A stretch of DNA of 56,942 nt from Cupriavidus pauculus. Its GTDB lineage: Bacteria > Pseudomonadota > Gammaproteobacteria > Burkholderiales > Burkholderiaceae. The translations under genes were made by a program, and so were the position numbers. Positions 42,833-51,018 of this stretch are shown here, in pieces. The stretch is taken from the NCBI RefSeq assembly GCF_002858765.1, contig NZ_PJRP01000024.1:35560-92501 (forward strand), read 5' to 3'. The first letter of the stretch is position 1. Each line of letters begins with the position of its first letter. The notes beneath the pieces are model-generated. The model ran no database searches. It saw only the letters and a program-made list of their open reading frames with translations, and was not told the DNA's origin.

Positions 42833-44170
42833 ATGTTGCCGCCATCCTCATCACCACCTCCCGCCGTTCGCCCCGCACGTGCCGCGCCCGCCTTGATGAT
42901 CGCCGCGCCGGCGTCAGGCCAGGGCAAGACCACCGTCACTGCAGCACTGGCGCGGCTGCACGCACGCCAGGGCCTGCACGTGCGCGTCTTCAAGACCGGG
43001 CCCGATTTCCTGGACCCGACGCTGCTGGCTGCGGCCAGCGGCGCGCCGGTACAGTCGATCGATCTCTGGATGACGGGCGAGGCCGACGCCAGGGCACGCC
43101 TGGCCGAAGCCGCCGCCGAGGCAGACCTGATCCTGGTGGAAGGCGTGATGGGCCTGCACGACGGCACGCCAAGCAGCGCCGATGTGGCACGCCTGTTCGG
43201 CCTGCCGGTGCTGGCGGTAATCCAGGCAGGCGCGATGGCGCAGACGTTCGGCGCGCTGGCCTACGGGCTGGCGCACTATGGCGAACCGTTCCGGGCGATG
43301 CATGTGCTGGCCAACGGTGTTGGCACGGCGCGCCATGCGGAGATGCTGCGCGAGAGCGTGCCACCCGGCATCGCGTGGGCCGGCGCACTGGCCCGTGACG
43401 CGTCAGCCAGCCTGCCCGAGCGGCATCTTGGATTGTTCAGTGCCGACGAACTGCCGGATCTCATGACGCGGCTCGATACCCTTGCCGACGCACTGGCTGC
43501 ACTACCGCTGTCGCACCTGCCAGAACCCGTGACGTTTGCCCCGGTCGACACCCCAGCGCCACCCCGGCTGCTGGCAGGCAAGCGCGTGGCCATTGCGCGC
43601 GATGACGCCTTTCGCTTCGTCTACCCGGCCAACCTCGATACGCTGATTGCGCTGGGCGCCCATATCGCGTGGTTTTCACCGCTGCGCGACCACGCTTTGC
43701 CGCCATGCGACGCCGTGTGGCTGCCTGGCGGATATCCCGAGTTGCATGGCGCCGCGCTGGCGGCCAATACGTCGATGCATGAGGCCCTGCGCGACGCACA
43801 TGCGCGTCGCGTGCCGATACTGGCCGAATGTGGCGGGATGATGGCGCTGTTCGAGCACCTCGTCGACAGGGAAGGCGTCAGCCATGCCATGGCCGGCCTG
43901 CTGCCCGGAACGGCGACGATGCAACGCAGGCTCGCCGCGATCGGCCACCAGGCGGTCACGCTGGCCGAAAGCGGCGCCGTATTACGCGGCCATACGTTCC
44001 ACTATTCGAGCGCGGCCACGCCGTTGAAGCCCGTGGTCAGGGCCGTGTCGCCACGCGATGGCAGCACGGGCGAGGCGGTGTATCAGGCCGGCAGCCTCAC
44101 CGCGTCGTACGTCCACTTCTATTTTCCGTCGAATCCCGCCGCGATTGCGGCGGTGCTGGGCGGCGGCTGA
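42833..44170 (+). CDS. cobB: Cobyrinate a,c-diamide synthase (CobB/CbiA)
   Basis: A 445-aa enzyme of cobalamin biosynthesis that amidates the a and c carboxylates of cobyrinate using ATP and glutamine. The N-terminal ATPase domain has the P-loop ALMIAAPASGQGKTTV, followed by KTGPDFLDPTLL and LVEGVMGLHDG. The C-terminal class I glutamine amidotransferase-like domain has LPGGYPELHG and the nucleophile Cys in ILAECGGMMAL, with HFYFPSNP near the end. The start is uncertain: ATG 42833 gives a 24-residue lead before the P-loop region and sits after a -10 element, while ATG 42737 or 42743 lie nearer an AAGG. No other cob genes and no cobalamin riboswitch are visible in this window. Confidence 0.9.
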   Translation: MLPPSSSPPPAVRPARAAPALMIAAPASGQGKTTVTAALARLHARQGLHVRVFKTGPDFLDPTLLAAASGAPVQSIDLWMTGEADARARLAEAAAEADLILVEGVMGLHDGTPSSADVARLFGLPVLAVIQAGAMAQTFGALAYGLAHYGEPFRAMHVLANGVGTARHAEMLRESVPPGIAWAGALARDASASLPERHLGLFSADELPDLMTRLDTLADALAALPLSHLPEPVTFAPVDTPAPPRLLAGKRVAIARDDAFRFVYPANLDTLIALGAHIAWFSPLRDHALPPCDAVWLPGGYPELHGAALAANTSMHEALRDAHARRVPILAECGGMMALFEHLVDREGVSHAMAGLLPGTATMQRRLAAIGHQAVTLAESGAVLRGHTFHYSSAATPLKPVVRAVSPRDGSTGEAVYQAGSLTASYVHFYFPSNPAAIAAVLGGG

Positions 44171-44201
44171 CGGGAGTGCGACAGCCAGCGCGCCGGGCTG
44201 G

Positions 44202-44657
44202 TCAGGCCGCGTCGCGCTCGGTGCGTGCCACCGCGTCGGCGATGCCGGCTTCCAGCTGGGCCAGTCCCTTCGACAGATTGTGCATCGTCGTTTCCGACAC
44301 GTCTGCGAGGACATCCTGAAGGAAGACCGAGCGGCGTGGCATGGCCTGGTCCACGATGTCGCGGCCCAGGGGGGTCAGCGTCACGTTGGTCATGCGGTTG
44401 TCGCGCTCGCTGGTGGAGCGCTCGATCCAGCCCAGCTCCTGCAGGGCCTTGAGTTGCCGCGTGAGGGCGCCCGGGTCCATGCCCACACGGTCGGCCAGCG
44501 GCTTCTGCGCGATCGGGCCTTCGTGCCCGTACAAGGCAAAAAGAATGCGCCAGCGCGGCAAGGGATGCCCGATGCGCTGCTCGAACGCTGCGGCGTATGC
44601 GCGGTAAGTGCGTCCGAACTGTTGCAGCACGGCCAGGCTTTGTCGCTCCAGTTCCAA
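44202..44657 (-). CDS. MarR-family transcriptional regulator
   Basis: A 151-aa winged-helix repressor-type protein. The core is RWRILFALYGHEGPIAQKPL, then ADRVGMDPGALTRQLKALQE (recognition helix) and the wing RSTSERDNRMTNVTLTPLG. The start is TTG 44657 with GGAG 8 bp upstream on the minus strand. It lies 24 bp downstream of the DHA2 exporter gene in the same direction, a classic arrangement in which the MarR protein represses its own exporter operon and is released by a ligand. Confidence 0.9.
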   Translation of the reverse strand: MELERQSLAVLQQFGRTYRAYAAAFEQRIGHPLPRWRILFALYGHEGPIAQKPLADRVGMDPGALTRQLKALQELGWIERSTSERDNRMTNVTLTPLGRDIVDQAMPRRSVFLQDVLADVSETTMHNLSKGLAQLEAGIADAVARTERDAA

Positions 44658-44681
44658 AATCCAGTCTCCAGTAGGCAGATA

Positions 44682-46295
44682 TCAGTCCGCAGCCATCGCG
44701 GGTTCATGCACCCGCGCCAGCCTGATCGGCGGTACGCGGCGCACGCGCCATATGCCGATCAGCGCCGCGACGGCCGCCAGCAGCAGGCCCAGATGGATGG
44801 CGCTCACCAGCGACACCCGTGCCTGCTCCAGCAGCAGGGCTCCATTGTGCCCTGCCTTTTGCAGATGGGTCAGCAATTCTGCCTGCGCGGCCTTGTCGAT
44901 CAGGATCTGCGGATCGGTCAATTTGGACGCCCAGTCCGAAGCATTGGCCGACGCCAGCGACGCCGTGACCCCTGCGGTATAGCTGCGCGTCACCAGCGTG
45001 CCCACGAGCGCAGTACCGACCATGCCCCCTACCATGCGCAGAGACTGCAGCATGGCGGTGGCAATCCCCAGGTGGGAGCGTCCCGCTGTCTGCTGGGCGA
45101 ACACGGTCAGGTTGGGCAGGACAAAGCCAAGTCCCAGGCCGGCACACAGCATGATGGCCAGCAGCACATTGTGATGCATGCTCCGCGTAGCTTGCGACAG
45201 GCCCAGCAGGGCCAGCGCCAGCATGGCAAACCCGGCGTAAAGCATGCTGTTGGGTTGCGGAATGCGCGTAATGATACGGCCATTGACGATGCTGCCGACC
45301 GTGATACAGACCACCAGCGGCGTGACCAGCAGGCCCGCTTCCTTCGGCGAGTAGCCAAACCCGCCCTGGAACAGCAGCGGCGCGTACAGCAGCAGTGCGA
45401 ACATCGCAAAGCCGCCGAGCACGCCCAGCAGGAACAGCGGCGCCAGCGCCGGATTGCGGAACATGTCGAGCGGCAGGATCGGTGCCTCGCAGCGGCGCGA
45501 CCATTGCCATAGCGCGACAAACGATGCGCATGACAACACCATCAGACCGATGGTCACGATGTCGAAGCCGCGATCCGGCAACCATTCCACCGACAACTGC
45601 AGGCTGCCAAGCCCGGCGGCGATCAGCAGCGCCCCCAGCCAGTCGATGCGAACCGGTCCCTCGTGCCGCGGCTGGCGAAGATGCGGCAGGTAGCGCCAGG
45701 CAATCAGCAGCCCCAGCAAGCCCACGGGCACATTGATATAGAACACCGCGCGCCAGCCATACCACTCGGTCAGCACGCCACCCAGCGACGGGCCCAGTGC
45801 GTTGGCCAGCCCGAACGCCGTGCTCAGGATGACCTGCCAGCGCAACCGCACATGCGAATCGGGAAAGAGGTCGGGAACGCAGGCGAAGGCCGTACCCACC
45901 AGCATGCCGCCGCCGATCCCCTGCAGCGCACGCGCCGCCACCAGGTATGGCATGCTCGACGCCATGCCGCACAGCACCGAAGCGATCAGAAATACGACGA
46001 TCGACGCCAGCACGAACGGCTTGCGCCCGTAGTAGTCACCGAGCCTGCCGAAGATGGGCACCGTGACCACCGATGTCAGCAGGTACGCCGTGGCGACCCA
46101 GGCGTAGAACTCGAACCCCTGCAACTCCGCCACCACCGTTGGCAGCGCCGTGGCCACCACGGTCTGGTCCAGTGCCACAAGCATCACGACAAAGGCAATA
46201 CCAAGCATCGCCAGCAGCGACTCACGGAATGGCAAGACCTGCCCTTTGCTGCCCGACTGCGCCTCACCCTGCACGTGACCCGAATCCGATGCCAT
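44682..46295 (-). CDS. DHA2-type (EmrB/QacA) drug:H+ antiporter
   Basis: A 537-aa exporter with 14 predicted helices. Signatures are LVALDQTVVATALPTVVAEL in helix 1, the motif A-like GRLGDYYGRKPFVL and ALQGIGGGMLVGTAFA, followed by GPSLGGVLTEWYGWRAVFYI (motif C region). The family exports drugs and toxic compounds. It is the first gene of a two-gene unit with marR. No EmrA-type adaptor is adjacent, so it probably acts alone in the inner membrane. Confidence 0.93.
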   Translation of the reverse strand: MASDSGHVQGEAQSGSKGQVLPFRESLLAMLGIAFVVMLVALDQTVVATALPTVVAELQGFEFYAWVATAYLLTSVVTVPIFGRLGDYYGRKPFVLASIVVFLIASVLCGMASSMPYLVAARALQGIGGGMLVGTAFACVPDLFPDSHVRLRWQVILSTAFGLANALGPSLGGVLTEWYGWRAVFYINVPVGLLGLLIAWRYLPHLRQPRHEGPVRIDWLGALLIAAGLGSLQLSVEWLPDRGFDIVTIGLMVLSCASFVALWQWSRRCEAPILPLDMFRNPALAPLFLLGVLGGFAMFALLLYAPLLFQGGFGYSPKEAGLLVTPLVVCITVGSIVNGRIITRIPQPNSMLYAGFAMLALALLGLSQATRSMHHNVLLAIMLCAGLGLGFVLPNLTVFAQQTAGRSHLGIATAMLQSLRMVGGMVGTALVGTLVTRSYTAGVTASLASANASDWASKLTDPQILIDKAAQAELLTHLQKAGHNGALLLEQARVSLVSAIHLGLLLAAVAALIGIWRVRRVPPIRLARVHEPAMAAD

Positions 46296-46305
46296 TTCTA
46301 TTGCC

Positions 46306-46343
46306 CGATCAATAATTGTGCGATCAATGATCTTCAGATTATA
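46306..46343 (-). promoter_or_regulatory. Promoter -10 and palindromic operator candidates for the exporter-marR unit
   Basis: On the minus strand TATAAT (plus 46338-46343) is followed by GATCATTGATC (odd palindrome, plus 46322-46332) and CAATTATTG (plus 46310-46318). CGATCAAT appears twice with a 15-bp period (46306-46313 and 46321-46328). The sites lie between the -10 and the start codon, where a MarR dimer would block transcription. No good -35 is seen. Confidence 0.5.
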
Positions 46344-46466
46344 GGGCGACGCAATTTGTTCCGCAGAAGATTTTTGGCGTTCCTACGATGCGGTTTTGGA
46401 TCGGTGCGATGATGGGTGCCCGCAAGTTCGTCATACCGGCCACAGGTGCATCACAGGAGACACGCG

Positions 46467-46979
46467 ATGACCGCTTCCCCCAACCTGTTCCTCTCGCTGT
46501 TCCGTTTCAAGGCCTGGAGCCAGGCCGAACTCTATACGCTGCTGGGTCAGGAGCTGTCCCGGCTACCGGATGATGCGCAACGGGAAATCATGCGGCTGCT
46601 ATGCCACATCCATGTCGTCGACCGGATCTTTCAGAGTCACCTGACCGGCACCGCGCATGGTTTCGCGGCGCCCAACTTTCCGGAGATCCCGCCGCTCGAC
46701 CAACTGCGCCCCAAGGTGGCGGAACTGGACCAGTGGTACGTCGACTATGTCGACCAGTTACCAGCCGATCGTCTGACCGAGCGGATTGCGTTCGTCTTCA
46801 CCGACGCGCAGCGCGGCAACATGTCGCGCGAGGAAATCCTGATGCATGTGTTGCAGCATGGCGGCTACCACCGGGGCAGCATCGGGCGGATGCTGGTTGA
46901 ACACGGCATCGCGCCGCCACGCGAAACATTTACCCAATTCCTGCACGAACGGGAACCACAACGGCGCACGCAGGCCTGA
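46467..46979 (+). CDS. DinB-family protein (putative metal-dependent)
   Basis: A 170-aa four-helix-bundle protein of the DinB/YfiT type. Candidate metal ligands are His in LCHIHVVDRIFQSHL and the paired His in HVLQHGGYHRGSIGRML. Such proteins include bacillithiol/mycothiol-linked transferases and stress proteins; the exact reaction is unknown. ACAGGAG before ATG 46467 supports the start. It precedes arginase by 43 bp in the same direction, so co-transcription is likely. Confidence 0.85.
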   Translation: MTASPNLFLSLFRFKAWSQAELYTLLGQELSRLPDDAQREIMRLLCHIHVVDRIFQSHLTGTAHGFAAPNFPEIPPLDQLRPKVAELDQWYVDYVDQLPADRLTERIAFVFTDAQRGNMSREEILMHVLQHGGYHRGSIGRMLVEHGIAPPRETFTQFLHEREPQRRTQA

Positions 46980-47022
46980 AGCGGAAGCACCATCGCGCGA
47001 CATCCAGCCATCGGGAGATTGC

Positions 47023-47925
47023 ATGAAGCCAGTCACATTGATAGGCGCGCCCACCGACGTGGGCGCGAGCATTCGCGGTGCTTCGATGGGCCCGGACGCG
47101 CTACGCGTGGCCGACATCGCCGGCGCCCTGGCACGCAACGGGCTGCAGGTCACTGACCTGGGTAACCTGAACGGGCCAGGCAATCCGTGGCAGGCGCCAG
47201 TGGACGGCATGCGGCATCTGCAGGAGGTGCTGACGTGGAACGAGCAGGTCTTCGAGACCGCCTATGCCACGCTGGCCGCCGGCCACATGCCGCTGCTGAT
47301 GGGGGGCGATCATTGCCTGGCCATCGGGTCGGTCAGTGCGGCCGCGCGCCATTGCCGCGAACAGGGCAAGCGCCTGATGGTGCTGTGGCTCGACGCCCAC
47401 GCCGACGCCAATACCGGCAGCACCAGCCCCACCGGCAATATTCATGGCATGCCCGTGGCCTGCCTGTGCGGCGACGGGCCGGCGCCGCTAACCGCGCTCA
47501 GCGGTGTCACGCCAGCCGTATCGGCGCAGCAGATTCGCCAGATCGGCATCCGCAGCGTCGATGCCGAAGAGAAGATGCGGCTGCGGGAACTGGGCCTGAC
47601 GGTCTACGACATGCGCTATATCGACGAGAACGGCATGCGTCAGACGATGGAGCACGTACTGGCCGGCATCGACGGCAATACGCACCTGCATGTCAGCTTC
47701 GACGTCGACTTTCTCGACAGCCAGATCGCGCCCGGCGTGGGCACACCCGTGCGCGGCGGCCCCACCTACCGCGAGGCCCATCTGGCCCTGGAAATGATCG
47801 AGGATACCGGCGCCCTCGGCTCGCTGGACGTGCTCGAACTGAATCCCGCCCGCGACGTGCACAACCAGACGGCCGAACTGGTGGTGGAACTGCTCGAAAG
47901 CCTGTTCGGCAAGTCCACGCTGTAG
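47023..47925 (+). CDS. rocF: Arginase
   Basis: A 300-aa binuclear-manganese hydrolase that splits L-arginine into ornithine and urea. Metal-binding motifs are intact: GGDHCLAIGSVS, WLDAHADANT and SFDVDFLDSQIAPG. The N-terminus IGAPTDVGASIRGASMGPDAL and the late glutamate in DVLELNPARDV are typical of RocF-type arginases rather than agmatinases. GGGAG lies just before ATG 47023. It ends 7 bp from the convergent guanine deaminase gene. The local theme is nitrogen release. Confidence 0.92.
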   Translation: MKPVTLIGAPTDVGASIRGASMGPDALRVADIAGALARNGLQVTDLGNLNGPGNPWQAPVDGMRHLQEVLTWNEQVFETAYATLAAGHMPLLMGGDHCLAIGSVSAAARHCREQGKRLMVLWLDAHADANTGSTSPTGNIHGMPVACLCGDGPAPLTALSGVTPAVSAQQIRQIGIRSVDAEEKMRLRELGLTVYDMRYIDENGMRQTMEHVLAGIDGNTHLHVSFDVDFLDSQIAPGVGTPVRGGPTYREAHLALEMIEDTGALGSLDVLELNPARDVHNQTAELVVELLESLFGKSTL

Positions 47926-47932
47926 GCGGCGG

Positions 47933-49319
47933 CTACGGCGCCATACCCGCCGCGGACGGCGCGTGGTAGCGGAACGCATCGTCCCACGTGTGGTTGGTCG
48001 AATGGCAGCCCCTGTCGCGGTCGTAGACACACTCGCCGGCCACGTATGTGGCGCGCACCACCCGGTCGTCGCCCAGCGTCATCAGCACGAACAGCAGTTC
48101 GACGAGGTCGTTGCAGTAGCCGCTGCGGAATGCCACCAACGGCGTGGCCCTGCGGTCCAGCACGACCAGGTCGGCGTCGAAGCCGGGCGCGATCGTACCG
48201 ATCGTATCGGCCAGGCACAGCGCCTCTGCACCGCCGCGCGTGGCCAAGTAGTACGCCTGAATGGCATGCAGCCGGGTGCCGTTCATCGCCGCCACCTTGT
48301 AGGCCTCGTTCAACGTCTGCAGCTGGCAGAAGCTGGTGCCGGCACCGATATCGGTACCCAGGCCCACGCGCACCGGCCGCGCCGACTGCTTCGCATCGAA
48401 CAGCCGGAACAGCCCGCTACCCAGGAACAGATTCGACGTAGGACAGTGCGCCAGCGCCGCACGGGTCTGGTGGCACAGACAGAAGTCCTGCTCGGTCAGA
48501 TGGATGCCGTGGCCGAACACCGACCGGTCTCCCACGATGCCGGCGTGCGCATAGATGTCGAGGTAGCTCTGACGATCGGGAAACAGCGACATGGCCCAGT
48601 CGATCTCGGCCAGGTTTTCGCACAGATGCGTCTGTACATAGGTATCGGGATACTCCTGCCGCAGCGTGCCGCACACGGCCAGCTGGGCATCGGTACTGGT
48701 CGGCGCAAAGCGCGGCGTGATGCAGTAGTGCTGGCGCCCCTGCCCGTGCCATTTTCCGATCAGCGCGGCGCTGTCGCGGTAGGCGGCTTCGGCGGTGTCC
48801 AGCAGGGCGGGCGGCGCGTTGCGGTCCATCAGCACCTTGCCGGCAATCATGCGCGTATTGAACCGGCTGGATTCCTCGAAAAACGCATCCACCGATTGCG
48901 GATGCACGGTGCAATAGACGACGGCCGTGGTCGTGCCCGCACGCAGCAGTTCGCGCAGGAACACGCGGGCCACGTGCCGTGCATGCTCGATCTCCACGAA
49001 CTGCTGCTCGGCCACGAAGGTGTACTTGTTCAGCCAGTCCAGCAGTTGCTCGCCATACGCGGCCACCATCTGCGTCTGGGGATAGTGAACATGGGTGTCG
49101 ATGAACCCCGCGCTGACGATCGCATCGGGATAGCGGGCCACCGGTGTGTCTGCCGGTAGCCGACTGACGCACGGCGCTGGCCGGCCCGAAGTCGATGACC
49201 AGACCGGCATCGATCACGATCATGGCATCGGGCTCGTACACCAGGCACGTCGCAAGGTCCTGCAGGAATGGGTCGCCGCAAAACGTGACCGCCGCGGCGT
49301 GGATGGCGGATAGGGCCAT
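47933..49319 (-). pseudogene. guaD: Guanine deaminase, frameshifted near the N-terminus
   Basis: Guanine deaminase (guanine to xanthine and ammonia), a zinc amidohydrolase of about 461 aa if repaired. ATG 49319, with GAGGAG upstream, starts ALSAIHAAAVTFCGDPFLQD and runs to DFGPASAV. The rest continues in another frame from SRLPADTPVARYPDAIVSAG to the end. Zinc and catalytic motifs all lie in the second part: THVHYP, HLCENLAEID, GHGIHL and GLGTDIG. The frames join if one base is removed around 49166-49172 (AVR becomes AVVSRLPADT); total length is one base over a multiple of three. It may be a real lesion or a base-calling error. Confidence 0.88.
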
Positions 49320-49473
49320 GGCGTGCTCCTCGCTTCATGCTGACCATTGCGCATCGTCGAATGTCAGCATATGCGCGGCGGCGGCAAATCCAAAACGGAA
49401 ACTGGCAGCGAGAATCGCTACCGCGCCCAGGCGACTCGGCGTGCCCCTTGCCCCTTGCCCGGGTATGGCGGAA

Positions 49474-49507
49474 ACAAAAAAAGAGGCAGCCCGGAAGCTG
49501 CCTCTTT
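49474..49507 (-). terminator. Rho-independent terminator of the RND operon
   Basis: On the minus strand AAAGAGGCAGC pairs with GCTGCCTCTTT (49480-49490 with 49497-49507) over a 6-nt loop, followed by a run of T (A-run from 49476). It lies 30 bp after the outer-membrane gene stop. Confidence 0.92.
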
Positions 49508-49536
49508 CATGACTGCGGACGCTGCCGCAGGCGGGC

Positions 49537-51018
49537 TCAGGACGCCGATTTGCTGGCGTTGGACGTGCTGCCCGTGGTGGTGCCGGCATCGGGCGCCGGC
49601 GCACCGGTGGCCTCGTTCAGTCCGCCGCCGAGCGCCTTGTACAGGTTGACCTCGCTGGTCAGCTGGTTCAGGCGGGCCTCGATCAGCGCCTGGCGCGCCG
49701 TGAACAGCTGGCGCTGCGCGTCGAGCACGGTCAGGTAGCTATCGACGCCGGTACGGTAGCGCCCTTCCGCAAGCCGGTAGTAGTCCGAGCTGGCCTCGAC
49801 CAGCCGCACCTGCGCCGCCACCTGATCGGTGAACGTGCCGCGCGCGGCCAGGCCATCGGCCACCTCGCGGAACGCGGACTGCACGGTGCGTTCGTACGTG
49901 GCGACGTTGATGTCCTTCTGGATCTTGGCGTAATCCAGGCTCGCGCGCAGGCTGCCGGCCGTGAAGATCGGCAACGTGATCTGCGGCGAAAACAGCCAGG
50001 TACCCGAGCCCGCAGCGAACAGGCCGGAGAGCTGGTTGCTGGCCGTGCCACCCGAGGCCGTCAGCGCGATACGCGGGAAGAACGCCGCGCGCGCCGCGCC
50101 GATATCGGCATTGGCCGATTTCAGGCGATGTTCGGCCGCCAGGATATCCGGACGGTACTGCAGCAGGTCAGACGGCATGCCGGCCGGCACTTCCGCCACG
50201 AGCTTCTGGTCAAGCGGCAGGCCTGCGGGCAGGTCGGTCGGGATGCCGGCGCCAAGCAGCAGTTGCAGCGCGTTGACATCCTGCGCAACCAGACGCGTAT
50301 AGCGCGACAGCTGCGCACGCGCGTTCTCGACCTGCGTCTGCGACTGGCGCAGGTCCAGGCGCGATGCAATGCCTTCCTCGAAGCTGCGCCGCGTGAGGTT
50401 GTACGTGCGTTCGAACGCGCCCAGTGTGTCGCGCGTGACCTGCAGGTTCGCTTCGTCCGCAAGCTGCGTCAGATAGGCGTTGGCCACGCTGGACACCAGT
50501 GCGATCTGCGTGCTGCGGCGCGCCTCCTCGCTGGCGAAGTACTGTTCCAGCGCCGCTTCGCTGAGACTGCGCAGGCGGCCGAACAGGTCGAGCTCCCACG
50601 CCGTGGTGCCCAGCGATACACCGTACTGACTGCTGATCACACTCCGGCCGGTGGTCGACAGGTCGGCCGGCACGCGCTGGCGCGTGCCCTGGCCGGTCGC
50701 CCCCACCTCGGGGAACAGGTCGGCGCGCTGGATGCGGTACTGCGCGCGATACGCGTCGACGTTGAGCGCGGCCACGCGCAGGTCGCGGTTGTTGTCCAGC
50801 GCAACCGCGATCAGCCGGTGCAGGCGCGGATCGGCAAAGTAGTCGCGCCAGCCCAGTTCCGCCGCGGCGGCCACCTGCGCATCGCCGCCAGCGGTGACGT
50901 AGGCGTCGCCCTGCGGATAGGCCGCGTCAACCGGCGCGGCCGGCCGTTCATACGACGGGATCAGGCTGCAGCCGGCCAGGGCCGCCACGGCGGCCATGCA
51001 AAGTAGCGTCTTTCTCAT
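49537..51018 (-). CDS. Outer-membrane efflux lipoprotein (OprM/NodT family)
   Basis: A 493-aa outer-membrane channel protein. The signal peptide ends in lipobox LAGC (C17). The TolC-fold repeats show the usual helices, including ELGWRDYFADPRLHRLIAVA, TAWELDLFGRLRSLSEAALE, RSFEEGIASRLDLRQSQTQV and the second-half YRTGVDSYLTVLDAQRQLF. A short Ser/Thr-rich tail ends it. It forms the exit duct for the inner-membrane pump encoded immediately upstream, with which it overlaps by 4 bp. Confidence 0.94.
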   Translation of the reverse strand: MRKTLLCMAAVAALAGCSLIPSYERPAAPVDAAYPQGDAYVTAGGDAQVAAAAELGWRDYFADPRLHRLIAVALDNNRDLRVAALNVDAYRAQYRIQRADLFPEVGATGQGTRQRVPADLSTTGRSVISSQYGVSLGTTAWELDLFGRLRSLSEAALEQYFASEEARRSTQIALVSSVANAYLTQLADEANLQVTRDTLGAFERTYNLTRRSFEEGIASRLDLRQSQTQVENARAQLSRYTRLVAQDVNALQLLLGAGIPTDLPAGLPLDQKLVAEVPAGMPSDLLQYRPDILAAEHRLKSANADIGAARAAFFPRIALTASGGTASNQLSGLFAAGSGTWLFSPQITLPIFTAGSLRASLDYAKIQKDINVATYERTVQSAFREVADGLAARGTFTDQVAAQVRLVEASSDYYRLAEGRYRTGVDSYLTVLDAQRQLFTARQALIEARLNQLTSEVNLYKALGGGLNEATGAPAPDAGTTTGSTSNASKSAS

